DNA from: Pseudomonadota bacterium
GTDB taxonomy: Bacteria > Pseudomonadota > Gammaproteobacteria > Xanthomonadales > Xanthomonadaceae
Direction of reading: 5' to 3'
Assembly: GCA_023423675.1 (NCBI GenBank)
Contig: JAFAFD010000376.1
Span: forward strand, 1-9,972
DNA length: 9,972 nucleotides
Both the position numbers and the translations under genes were made by a program. The notes beneath the pieces are model-generated. The model worked only from the letters and a program-made list of their open reading frames with translations, did not search any database and was not told where the DNA came from. Positions 1 to 6,775 of the stretch are shown piece after piece (within the stretch, counting starts at the first letter, position 1; the number at the start of each line of letters is the position of its first letter).

Positions 1-24
1 CGGCTGCTTCATCGCCTCTGCGCA

Positions 25-48
25 AGCCGAGCATGGGCTCGGCTCTAC
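25..48 (-). repeat. SMAG/REP-type GTAG hairpin
   Basis: On the minus strand this reads GTAG followed by AGCCGAGC, a CCAT loop and GCTCGGCT, a perfect 8-bp stem with a 4-nt loop. A GTAG-led short hairpin is the form described for SMAG elements of Stenotrophomonas maltophilia, a REP class linked to RAYT transposases. It begins 15 nt after the stop codon of the transhydrogenase alpha-1 gene, on the same strand, so in the transcript it would lie between that gene and whatever follows leftward. It could stabilise the upstream message or attenuate the downstream one, which is inference. No T-tract follows, so it is not a classical terminator. Confidence 0.8.
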
Positions 49-63
49 AGCGTGCGGGTCCGT

Positions 64-1143
64 TCACGCCTGCCAGCGCGTCTTCGCCAGCAGTTCGTCT
101 TCCCAGTCAAAGCCCAGCTGCCCGCCCTGCACGAACAGGGTGACGAAGTTCAGCAGGTTGCGCGCGTACATCTCGCTGGCCTGGGTGGCGCCGCGGCTGG
201 CCAGGTTCAATGGGCCATCGATGGCCACGCCCTGGTGGTCGATGCACTGGCCCGGCTGGGTCAGCGCGCAGTTGCCGCCGCTCTCGGCGGCCAGGTCGAC
301 GATCACGCTGCCCACCGCCATGCCCTCGACCATCGCCGCAGTGACGATGGTGGGTGCCGGCCGGCCCGGCACGGCCGCGGTGCAGATCACCACGTCCACG
401 CTGCGCAGATGGTCGGCAAGGCGGCGCTGCTGCTCGGCGCGCTCGTCGTCGGTCAGCGCGCGCGCATAGCCGCCCTCGCCCGCTGCGCTCACCCCCAGGT
501 CGAGGAAACGTGCGCCCAGCGACTGGATCTGTTCACGGGTTTCCGGGCGCACGTCGAAGCCTTCCACCTGCGCGCCGAGGCGGCGCACGGTGGCGATCGC
601 CTGCAGGCCGGCCACGCCGGCACCGATCACCAGCACCTTGGCCGGGCGCACGGTACCGGCCGCAGTGGTCAGCATCGGGAAGAAGCGCGGCGCGCGCTCG
701 GCGGCGATCAGCGCGGCCTTGTAGCCCGCCATGCCGGCCTGCGAACTGAGCACGTCCATGGCCTGCGCACGCGTGGTGCGCGGCAGCTGCTGCAGCGGGA
801 ACAACAGCAGGCGGTCGTCACCGGCCAGCGCCGCCAGCGATGGATCCGCAGCGGGGGTCAGCAGGCCGACCACGCTGGCGCCCGGCTTGAGCTGGGCCAG
901 CACCGCCGCCGGTGGCGCCTGCACGCACAGCAGGATGTCGATCTCGTTCCAACGGCTGGCGTCGAAGACGCGCGCACCGGCATCGTCATAGGCGGCATCG
1001 GGGAAGCCCGCAGCCAGTCCGGCGCCGGCTTCGTACCAGACGGTGATGCCCAAGGCCCCAAGCTTGCGCGCCGTTTCCGGCGTCAGTGCCACGCGCCGTT
1101 CGCCCGGCGCGGTCTCCTTCATCCCCAGCAACGCCACGGCCAT
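64..1143 (-). CDS. pntA: NAD(P) transhydrogenase subunit alpha, part 1 (NAD-binding domain I)
   Basis: This is the soluble NAD(H)-binding subunit of proton-translocating nicotinamide nucleotide transhydrogenase, which uses proton-motive force to move hydride from NADH to NADP+ at the inner membrane. The 359 residues cover only domain I: the N-terminal ERRVALTP segment (about 15-22), the mobile-loop motif RAQAMDVLSSQA (125-136), the Rossmann GAGVAGL (174-180), the acidic DVRP at 197-200 that contacts the NAD ribose, TAAVPGRPAP (255-264) and DLAAESGGN (283-291). It lacks the membrane helices that end the longer E. coli PntA, so this is the split alpha-1/alpha-2/beta arrangement. The alpha-2 and beta genes are expected left of position 64, outside the window. 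The ATG at 1143 has GGGGA 5 nt upstream and matches the family N-terminus. The 52-bp gap to the upstream DUF1631 gene shows only a weak TAGGAT box, so the two may be co-transcribed. The family call is near certain; only the part-1 naming rests on convention. Confidence 0.96.
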   Translation of the reverse strand: MAVALLGMKETAPGERRVALTPETARKLGALGITVWYEAGAGLAAGFPDAAYDDAGARVFDASRWNEIDILLCVQAPPAAVLAQLKPGASVVGLLTPAADPSLAALAGDDRLLLFPLQQLPRTTRAQAMDVLSSQAGMAGYKAALIAAERAPRFFPMLTTAAGTVRPAKVLVIGAGVAGLQAIATVRRLGAQVEGFDVRPETREQIQSLGARFLDLGVSAAGEGGYARALTDDERAEQQRRLADHLRSVDVVICTAAVPGRPAPTIVTAAMVEGMAVGSVIVDLAAESGGNCALTQPGQCIDHQGVAIDGPLNLASRGATQASEMYARNLLNFVTLFVQGGQLGFDWEDELLAKTRWQA

Positions 1144-1195
1144 GCAGGTCCCCGCTGATCGGTGAGTTTTCCCGATCCTAGCAGGCGGCCACCCC

Positions 1196-3544
1196 TCAGT
1201 GCAGGGTGGCGCTGCCCGGGTCCAGGCGGTCGATCACGCCCTGCATGGCGCTGTCGAAGGCGCCATCGTCGACGTGGGCGCGCAGGCGGCCCAGCCGCAC
1301 CATCACCGCCAGTTCTTCCGGCGAGGCCACGCAGAAGCGCACGCCGCGGCGGTTGACGAACAGCAGGCGCGAGGAGATCGGGCTGATCCAGGACAGCTTG
1401 CCAGCCTGGACCTTGCCGTCCTTGTCGACGAAGTCCAGCCAGCTGCCGATTTCCATGCGGCGGAAGCGATCGGCGTCGGCATTGTCGAAATCATCGGTAT
1501 CGACCTGCCCGGCCAGTTCCACGGCACTGGCTTCGGGCACCGGCGCGGTCGGCAGCGCGACCTGCGGCAGTTCCGGCAGCGCGCGCTGCAGTTCCGGCCG
1601 CGATTCGGCAATGCCCTGCAGGGTGCCATGCAGCGCATCGATGGCGGCCGAGGCCGCATCACCGTGCACGCCGACACTGGCGAACACCTTGGCCAGCACC
1701 GGCTGCCAGGCCTGCAGCCACGGCTTGCCGATGATGTGCCGGCGAGCCTCGGCCACTTCCTCCAGCAGGCCATCGCCCAGGCTCAGTGCCTCGGCCACGG
1801 ACGCGCCGTCCTCGCCCTCGCGCAGCAGCGCCAGGGTCAGGTGGTGCTGCCACGGCTGGCGCAGGAACTCGGCGATCGCCGGCGGCAGGGTGGCATCGCC
1901 GATGCGGCGGTCAAGTTCGGCGCCGGCGCGGTTGCGGGCCATCTCCAGCTTTTCCTGGCCACGCTGCGTTTCAGCGGCGCGGCGCTCGGCGATTTCCACG
2001 CGGCGGCGATGCTGCAGCAGGAAATCGCGGAATTCTTCTTCCAGGGTCAGGAAGATCGCCAGGTTCTCGTTGAACTCGGCGACCAGGCGCTCGATGATCT
2101 CCTCGACCTTGGCCATCAGCATGCGCTCGGCCTGGCTTTCGCCGGTGTTGCCTTCGCAGGCCTCGGCCAGCGAATTGAGCAGCTTGCGGGCCGGATGGGT
2201 CTTCTGCACGAACATGCGGCGGTCGAGCATGGCGACCTTGACGAAGGGCACCACCAGGCGGCCGATCAGCTCGCGCGAGCGGCCTTCCAGTTCGCGTTCG
2301 TCCAGCATCACGTCGAACAGCATGCCGACCAGGTCGATCGCATCCTCGTCCTGCGGGTCCAGCCGGGTCTGGCCGGGGTCCACGCCGAGGCGGGTGGCGT
2401 TGGACAGCACTTCGCTCTTCAGCCGCTGCGCCAGTGATTCGCCGTCCTCGCCGATGGCCGCGCGCAGGGTGGCACTGGGCGTGGCCTGCAGCAGCGACAG
2501 CACCGACATCATCTCGCGCTGGCTGAGCGGGCGATGCTGGCCCACCGCTACCTGCGCGGCCGACGTGGCGTCCTCGCGGACATGCCGGGTCTGCTGCAGC
2601 AGTTCGTGCAGCGCCTCCAGCAGCATGCCCTGCTGGCCGGGATAGGCTTCGCCCGACCCGGCCGACCCGGCCGGCGCGCCGCCGGGCATGCCATGTTCGT
2701 CGGGCAGCTGCTGCATGTGGCCACGACGTTCGGACCAGCGCGCGGCAAACCGCTGCGCCCAGGCCGGTGCGGCCTGCTCCTCGTCACTGAAATCGGTCTC
2801 GAAGCCCGACGTCTGGCGCTGCTCGACCAGGTCGTCCAGCCCGTGCGGGGCCTGCGGGGCCGGGGCCGCCGACAGCGGTCGCCGCGGGGCGCCCATCTGC
2901 GGCATCACACCGGCGGCCGCCAACTGCTCGTCCAGCTTCTCGTAGATGCGGCCCACCGGCGTGCGCATGTCGCGCTCGCACAGCTTGATCAGCACCAGGT
3001 GCACTTCCGGGGCCAGCTCGCACCCGGCGAAGGCCTGGTGGATGGCCACGCCCAGATGTTCGGGGCTGATCGGATCGAGGTCGGCGTCCAGTTCCAGGCC
3101 GCCGACCAGCCAGCCGAGGCGGCGGTCGAGGCGGGCCAGCACCGGCTTGAAATCGCGCAGCAGCACGGTGGCGAAGTTGCGCACCGCCAGCCGCGATTCC
3201 AGGACATGCTCGGGAATGAGGCTCAGGCTTTCCTCGGCCGGCCCGGACAGGGTGGCTTCGGCGGACAGCGGATGGCCGTCGGCCAGCGCGGCCCAGGCCT
3301 GGTCCAGGTGGGCGGCAAAGGCCGCGGTGATCTCGTCCCGGCGCCGGCGCAGTTCGCGCATGGCATCCAGGAACAGCAACTGCGACGAGCCGGCATTGCC
3401 GGCTCGATCGAACAGGGCATCGTCAAACCGCGCCAGCGCCGCGCCGAAGGCCTGGCCCAGGGCGGGCAGGACAGCGTCCCGCGCACGCTGGAGCTGGGCC
3501 GGGTCACGACCCGACGATCCCATCTGAGTGGGCGCACTCATCAT
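1196..3544 (-). CDS. DUF1631 family protein
   Basis: This large cytoplasmic protein (782 residues from the chosen start) has no signal peptide or membrane helix. I recognise the DUF1631 family, often mislabelled thymidine phosphorylase in databases; no biochemical role is assigned here. The order is a helical N-terminal domain (about 1-215) with an SPEHLG/CERDMRTPVGRIYEKLD block, a low-complexity Ala/Pro/Gly/Ser linker (about 217-312), a conserved helical core with ARKLLNSLAEACEG (about 452-465), a charged coiled coil rich in Glu and Arg (about 477-547), and a C-terminal beta-rich module (about 695-762) with GSWLDF, KLSWISPIS and LFVNRRG. That module looks like a small beta-barrel of PilZ-like kind, but the canonical RxxxR and DxSxxG motifs are not clear, so c-di-GMP binding is unsupported. 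I chose ATG 3544 because GGGGAG lies 9 nt upstream; ATG 3541 is adjacent. An in-frame ATG at 3613 falls in a hairpin loop without a ribosome site. Confidence 0.88.
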   Translation of the reverse strand: MMSAPTQMGSSGRDPAQLQRARDAVLPALGQAFGAALARFDDALFDRAGNAGSSQLLFLDAMRELRRRRDEITAAFAAHLDQAWAALADGHPLSAEATLSGPAEESLSLIPEHVLESRLAVRNFATVLLRDFKPVLARLDRRLGWLVGGLELDADLDPISPEHLGVAIHQAFAGCELAPEVHLVLIKLCERDMRTPVGRIYEKLDEQLAAAGVMPQMGAPRRPLSAAPAPQAPHGLDDLVEQRQTSGFETDFSDEEQAAPAWAQRFAARWSERRGHMQQLPDEHGMPGGAPAGSAGSGEAYPGQQGMLLEALHELLQQTRHVREDATSAAQVAVGQHRPLSQREMMSVLSLLQATPSATLRAAIGEDGESLAQRLKSEVLSNATRLGVDPGQTRLDPQDEDAIDLVGMLFDVMLDERELEGRSRELIGRLVVPFVKVAMLDRRMFVQKTHPARKLLNSLAEACEGNTGESQAERMLMAKVEEIIERLVAEFNENLAIFLTLEEEFRDFLLQHRRRVEIAERRAAETQRGQEKLEMARNRAGAELDRRIGDATLPPAIAEFLRQPWQHHLTLALLREGEDGASVAEALSLGDGLLEEVAEARRHIIGKPWLQAWQPVLAKVFASVGVHGDAASAAIDALHGTLQGIAESRPELQRALPELPQVALPTAPVPEASAVELAGQVDTDDFDNADADRFRRMEIGSWLDFVDKDGKVQAGKLSWISPISSRLLFVNRRGVRFCVASPEELAVMVRLGRLRAHVDDGAFDSAMQGVIDRLDPGSATLH

Positions 3545-3588
3545 TCGGGAAGGCTCCCCACCTTCTCTGGTACGACAGACATCATGGA

Positions 3589-3630
3589 CATCGCGACGGC
3601 CGGTACACCCCATGTACCGGATCGTCGATG
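3589..3630 (-). promoter_or_regulatory. Imperfect inverted repeat upstream of the DUF1631 gene
   Basis: The core is a perfect 8-bp dyad, CCGGTACA at 3600-3607 and TGTACCGG at 3613-3620, around a 5-nt loop. Outside it the arms continue as CATC..GACG on the left and CGTC.GATG on the right, with small bulges, out to 3589 and 3630. It lies 45 nt before the DUF1631 ATG on that gene's strand. It could be an operator for a dimeric regulator or a hairpin in the leader RNA. A weak TACCAT box just upstream on the minus strand (3626-3631) would place the transcript start at the dyad, favouring an operator, but it has no good -35 partner. The function is inferred. Confidence 0.45.
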
Positions 3631-3839
3631 GTAGGCCGGCCAGCCCATCACGGACAGTGAAACAGTCCTCACTTCAAACCTCACGACCGGCGGCCCGGCA
3701 AGACGGATATCCTAAGCCGTGCGGGGCCTGCGAGGCGAGGGGAAGGGCTCGCCGGTTGCCCGGCAGTGGCATGACGTTCATCACAGTTTGATATTGAAGG
3801 GGCAAACACGACGCAGACAGCGTCACCAACCGCCCCGAC

Positions 3840-3845
3840 TATAAT
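3840..3845 (+). promoter_or_regulatory. Candidate -10 box for the nitroreductase cluster
   Basis: A perfect TATAAT stands 30 bp before the chosen nitroreductase start. No good -35 hexamer lies 16-18 bp upstream (the positions hold ACAGCG-like sequence), which is common for xanthomonad promoters. Transcription would start near 3851-3853. That gives a leader of about 24 nt to ATG 3876, or an almost leaderless message if ATG 3858 is used. It is the only good promoter for the four overlapping genes that follow. Confidence 0.55.
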
Positions 3846-3875
3846 CTTCAGCCCGTGATGACCGGTTCAGACTCC

Positions 3876-4454
3876 ATGCCCGACCCCGCAGCCCTGCTCG
3901 CCCTCGACGCCCGCCGTTCGGTGCCCTCGCGGCAGCTGGGCGAGCCCGGCCCGGACCCGGCCACCCTGCTGCGCATGCTGCAGTCGGCCGTCCGCGTACC
4001 CGACCACGGCAAGCGCGTCCCGTTCCGTTTCCTGAAGATTGCCGGCGATGCCCGTCACACCCTGGGGGACTTTCTGGTCGAACGCAGCCGCCAGCGCGAT
4101 CCGCAGGCCGGCGAGGCGGTGTTCGAGAAGGACCGCCAGCGCTTCAGCCACGCCCCGGTGGTGATCGTGGTGGTGGCCAGCCCGCGCCCGGACGCCAAAG
4201 TGCCCGAACAGGAGCAGCTGATGACCGCCGGCTGCGTCTGCTTCGCCCTGCTGCAGGCCGCCCAGGCGCTGGGCTTCGGCGCGCAGTGGCTGACCGCGTG
4301 GATGGCCTTCGACCCCGCCGTGCATGCCCACCTGGGCCTGGCCGAGGGCGAAGGCATCGCCGGCTTCATCCATATCGGCACCCCCAAGGCCGACGTGCCC
4401 GAGCGCGAGCGGCCGGACGCCGCGGCCCTGCTGCAGGACTGGACCGGCCAGTGA
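3876..4454 (+). CDS. Nitroreductase family protein (YdjA-like)
   Basis: This is an FMN-dependent oxidoreductase of the nitroreductase superfamily, YdjA-like subgroup, expected to be a cytoplasmic homodimer using NAD(P)H. The physiological substrate is unknown. The 192 residues show the N-terminal RRS (13-15) that contacts FMN phosphate, VPDHGKRVPFRF (41-52) matching the APDH..QPW-type segment of YdjA, an ExE (111-113), GFGAQWLTAW (133-142) and GFIHIGTP (163-170), which ends the FMN site. Its length fits the roughly 180-190 residues of YdjA. ATG 3876 best matches the family N-terminus. GTG 3855 and ATG 3858 are in frame, would add 6-7 residues, and no start has a clear ribosome site. It is the first gene of a run of four, and its TGA overlaps the GTG start of the nuclease by 4 bp. 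The subfamily call is firm and the exact start is not. Confidence 0.9.
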   Translation: MPDPAALLALDARRSVPSRQLGEPGPDPATLLRMLQSAVRVPDHGKRVPFRFLKIAGDARHTLGDFLVERSRQRDPQAGEAVFEKDRQRFSHAPVVIVVVASPRPDAKVPEQEQLMTAGCVCFALLQAAQALGFGAQWLTAWMAFDPAVHAHLGLAEGEGIAGFIHIGTPKADVPERERPDAAALLQDWTGQ

Positions 4455-5428
4455 GCGCCGTGAATGCCGTGCCGCTGCCGCCACCGCTGTACCTTGTGGA
4501 TGCCAGCATCTATGTGTTCCGCGCCTGGCATTCGCTGCCGGACGAGTTTCAGGACAGCCAGGGCTGGCCGACCAATGCGGTGCACGGGTTCGCCCGCTTC
4601 CTGCTGGACCTGCTCGAGCGCGAGCGCCCCCGGCACATCGCCATCGCTTTCGACGAAGCGCTGGACAGCGGCTTCCGCCACCGCCTGTACGCGGCCTACA
4701 AGGCCAACCGCGACCCGGCGCCGGAAGCGCTGAAGCGCCAGTTCGTGCACTGCAAGGCGCTGTGCGCGGCGCTGGGCCTGGTGGTGCTGGCCCACCATGA
4801 CTACGAGGCCGACGACCTGATCGGCAGCGCGCTGCACCAGCACCGGCACAGCCATCGCGGCCTGATCATTTCCGCCGACAAGGACCTGTCGCAGCTGCTG
4901 CTGGACCACGACGAACAGTGGGACTACGCACGCAACCAGCGCTGGGACGTGGCCGGAGTGAAGGCGCGGCACGGCGTGCACGCGCACCAGATCGCCGATT
5001 ACCTGGCCCTGTGTGGCGATGCGGTGGACAACATTCCCGGGATCAGCGGTGTCGGCGCCAAGTCGGCGGCGGTGCTGCTGGCCCACTTCGGCAGCATGGA
5101 CGCGCTGTACGAACGCCTGGACGAAGTGCCGTTCCTGCGCCTGCGCGGCGCCGCGCAGATGGCCGTGCGCCTGCGCGAGCAGCGCGACCACGCCCAGCTC
5201 TGGCGGCAGCTGACCACCATCGCGCTGGACGCGCCACTGGAAGGCTGCCAGCCGGGCCTGCTGCGCCAGGCGGCGGACCCGGAGCTGCTGGGCGGCCTGT
5301 GCCAGGCGCTGCGCTTCGGCCCGCTGACCCGCCGCCGGCTGTTCAGCGCCGCAGGCGTCAACGATCCCGGTTCGGCCACCGCGGCCGGTCCCGACCATTC
5401 CCTCCCCTCCTCCAGCGAGCCCGCATGA
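4451..5428 (+). CDS. Stand-alone 5'-3' exonuclease / flap endonuclease
   Basis: This is a PolI-type 5' nuclease (FEN superfamily) without a polymerase domain, expected to cut 5' flaps and degrade DNA 5'-3' with two metal ions. In the 325 residues the whole acidic set is present: D17 (LVDASI), D68 (AFDEA), E119, D121 and D122 (EADD), D143 and D145 (SADKDL), D190 and D193 (GDAVDN). YKANR (83-87) supplies the basic helical-arch residues. The H3TH DNA-binding motif IPGISGVGAKSAAVLL (195-210) follows. The last 20 or so residues are Ser/Pro/Ala-rich and probably disordered. It is longer than E. coli Xni (about 250 residues), a related stand-alone enzyme that is reported to lack part of the metal site. 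Start: GTG 4451 overlaps the previous stop as GTGA and has a GGA 7 nt upstream. Later in-frame GTG codons at 4460 and 4469 would also leave the domain whole. It overlaps the Nudix gene by 4 bp (ATGA). Confidence 0.92.
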   Translation: MSAVNAVPLPPPLYLVDASIYVFRAWHSLPDEFQDSQGWPTNAVHGFARFLLDLLERERPRHIAIAFDEALDSGFRHRLYAAYKANRDPAPEALKRQFVHCKALCAALGLVVLAHHDYEADDLIGSALHQHRHSHRGLIISADKDLSQLLLDHDEQWDYARNQRWDVAGVKARHGVHAHQIADYLALCGDAVDNIPGISGVGAKSAAVLLAHFGSMDALYERLDEVPFLRLRGAAQMAVRLREQRDHAQLWRQLTTIALDAPLEGCQPGLLRQAADPELLGGLCQALRFGPLTRRRLFSAAGVNDPGSATAAGPDHSLPSSSEPA

Positions 5429-5979
5429 GCCAGAGAAACACCGAAGCCCCGCGCGTCGTCTACGAAGGCAAGTACCAGCGCATGGTCGTGCGCGGCAGCT
5501 GGGAATACAGCGAACGCACCCATGCCGGCGGCCTGGCGGCGATCATCATCGCGGTCACCCCGGAGGACAAGGTGCTGTTCGTCGAACAGTTCCGCGTGCC
5601 GCTGCAGTCGGCCACCATCGAGATGCCGGCCGGCCTAGTCGGCGACATCAATGCGGGCGAGTCGATTGAAGTGTCGGCCGTGCGCGAGCTGGAAGAAGAA
5701 ACCGGCTGGACCGCCGAGCACGCCGAAGTGCTGATGATCGGGCCGACGTCCTCCGGCGCCAGCAGCGAGCAGATCGCCTTCGTCCGTGCCACCGGCCTGC
5801 GCCGCATCGGCGAGGGCGGCGGCGATGAGAGTGAAGACATCACCGTGCACGAGATTCCGCGCGCGCAGGCCGCCGCCTGGCTGGTGCAGAAGATGGGCGA
5901 AGGCTATGCGCTGGACGCCAAGCTCTGGGCCGGCCTGTGGATGATCGAGCACCACCTGGATGGACGCCCGCGTGGCTGA
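5425..5979 (+). CDS. Nudix hydrolase, ADP-ribose pyrophosphatase-like
   Basis: This is a cytoplasmic Nudix-family hydrolase of 184 residues. It carries a perfect Nudix box G-x5-E-x7-RELEEETGW at residues 73-95, with catalytic Glu at 88, 91 and 92 binding Mg2+. The segment before the box (VEQFRVPL at 53-60, then EMPAGLV at 66-72) is typical of the ADP-ribose / nucleoside-diphosphate-sugar pyrophosphatase branch (NudF/NUDT5-like). The likely reaction is ADP-ribose to AMP plus ribose 5-phosphate, but substrate cannot be read from the box alone. The ATG at 5425 overlaps the nuclease stop (ATGA) and needs no further choice. The gene's 3' end overlaps the next gene by 20 bp. A role in clearing nucleotide damage products beside a DNA nuclease is possible but is only inference from position. 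Confidence 0.93.
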   Translation: MSQRNTEAPRVVYEGKYQRMVVRGSWEYSERTHAGGLAAIIIAVTPEDKVLFVEQFRVPLQSATIEMPAGLVGDINAGESIEVSAVRELEEETGWTAEHAEVLMIGPTSSGASSEQIAFVRATGLRRIGEGGGDESEDITVHEIPRAQAAAWLVQKMGEGYALDAKLWAGLWMIEHHLDGRPRG

Positions 5980-6769
5980 TGCCGACCTGCATGCGGCGCC
6001 GGCCCTGCTGGGTGCCGACGATCCCGCGATCTACACGATCCACCGCGAACAGGGCGCCTCGCCCTTCGTGCTGCTGGCCGACCACGCCGGCCAGCAGGTG
6101 CCGCGCGCGCTGCATGGCCTGGGCCTGGCGCAGGCCGAGCTGGACCGCCACATCGGCTGGGACATCGGCATCGCCGGCACCACCCGCGCACTGGCCGGGC
6201 TGCTGGATGCCTGGGCCATCGAACAGACCTATTCGCGGTTGCTGATCGACTGCAACCGGCCGCTGGCCTCGCCCACGCTGATCCCGGAAGTGAGCGACCA
6301 CACCGTGGTGCCGGGCAATGCCGGGCTGTCGGCGGCGCAGCGGCAGCAGCGCATCGACGCCATCCACGCGCCGTATCACGCACGCATCGATGCCGAGCTG
6401 GACGCACGCCGCGATGCCGGCCGCCCCACCCTGCTGGTGATGATGCACAGCTTCACCCCGGCGATGAACGGCGCGGCGCGGCCGTGGCACGCCGGCGTGC
6501 TGTACCACCAGGACACGCGCTTCGCCCAGGCACTGCTGCAGGCGCTGCGCGATGAAGGCGACCTGGTGGTGGGCGACAACCAACCGTATTCGGTGAGCAG
6601 CACCAGCGACTATGCGGTGCCGGTGCATGGCGAAGGTCGTGGCCTGGTGCATGTGGAGCTGGAGATCCGCCAGGACCTGATTGCCGATGTGGCCGGGCAG
6701 CAGGCCTGGGCGGAACGGTTGGCGCGGATCTTCAGCGCGTTGCAGCCGGAGTTGCTGGCGGCCGGGTAA
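5960..6769 (+). CDS. N-formylglutamate amidohydrolase family protein
   Basis: The 269-residue protein belongs to the N-formylglutamate amidohydrolase family (HutG type), metal-dependent amidases that release formate from N-formyl-L-glutamate in histidine degradation. Seen are LLADHAGQQVPR (38-49, H42), HIGWDIG (64-70), YSRLLIDCNRP (91-101, with R93, D97 and R100), MHSFTP (162-167), GDNQPYSV (205-212) and the C-terminal VELEIRQDLI (232-241). No other hut gene is nearby, so it may act on a different N-acyl amino acid or peptide. It starts inside the Nudix gene in another frame. ATG 5960 is the first candidate; GTG 5972 would shorten it by 4 residues, reduces the overlap to 8 bp and has a GGATGGA upstream. 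It ends 6 bp from the convergent unknown gene, with no visible terminator between them. Confidence 0.9.
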   Translation: MDARVADADLHAAPALLGADDPAIYTIHREQGASPFVLLADHAGQQVPRALHGLGLAQAELDRHIGWDIGIAGTTRALAGLLDAWAIEQTYSRLLIDCNRPLASPTLIPEVSDHTVVPGNAGLSAAQRQQRIDAIHAPYHARIDAELDARRDAGRPTLLVMMHSFTPAMNGAARPWHAGVLYHQDTRFAQALLQALRDEGDLVVGDNQPYSVSSTSDYAVPVHGEGRGLVHVELEIRQDLIADVAGQQAWAERLARIFSALQPELLAAG

Positions 6770-6775
6770 TCGTCA

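Larger units (their letters stand above)
3545..3875. other. Divergent intergenic region (331 bp)
   Basis: This is the longest stretch without a gene. It separates the minus-strand DUF1631 gene from the plus-strand nitroreductase cluster and so must carry promoters in both directions. Visible within it are the DUF1631 ribosome site (GGGGAG on the minus strand, near 3554-3559), a strong imperfect inverted repeat at 3589-3630, and a consensus TATAAT at 3840-3845. A small GC hairpin, GCCGG-TTGC-CCGGC, lies in the 3750-3765 area. The middle part (about 3640-3780) shows no convincing ORF, RNA gene or sigma-70 box in either direction. The only open frame there begins inside the DUF1631 gene and has no ribosome site. 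Confidence 0.75.

Noticed and set aside
1199..2645. Long plus-strand open frames (412 and 479 codons) opposite the DUF1631 gene
   Set aside because: They are antisense shadows caused by GC-rich codon use. Their translations are Ser/Arg- or His/Gln-rich without family motifs, while the minus-strand frame shows conserved DUF1631 blocks.
3542..3613. Extended DUF1631 start at ATG 3613
   Set aside because: The ATG lies in the loop of an inverted repeat without a ribosome site, and the added residues are not like the family. ATG 3544 has GGGGAG 9 nt upstream.
3528..3791. 87-codon plus-strand open frame in the divergent region
   Set aside because: Its start lies inside the DUF1631 coding sequence; it has no ribosome site and no recognisable motif.
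4055..5398. 447-codon minus-strand open frame across the nitroreductase and nuclease genes
   Set aside because: The opposite strand holds two clear enzymes with intact motifs. This frame has repetitive Ala/Gln/Arg composition and no recognisable domain.
3876..6769. A defence or anti-phage system in the nuclease/Nudix cluster
   Set aside because: No helicase, sensor, toxin or known defence partner is present, and base composition matches the neighbours, with no sign of a mobile island.
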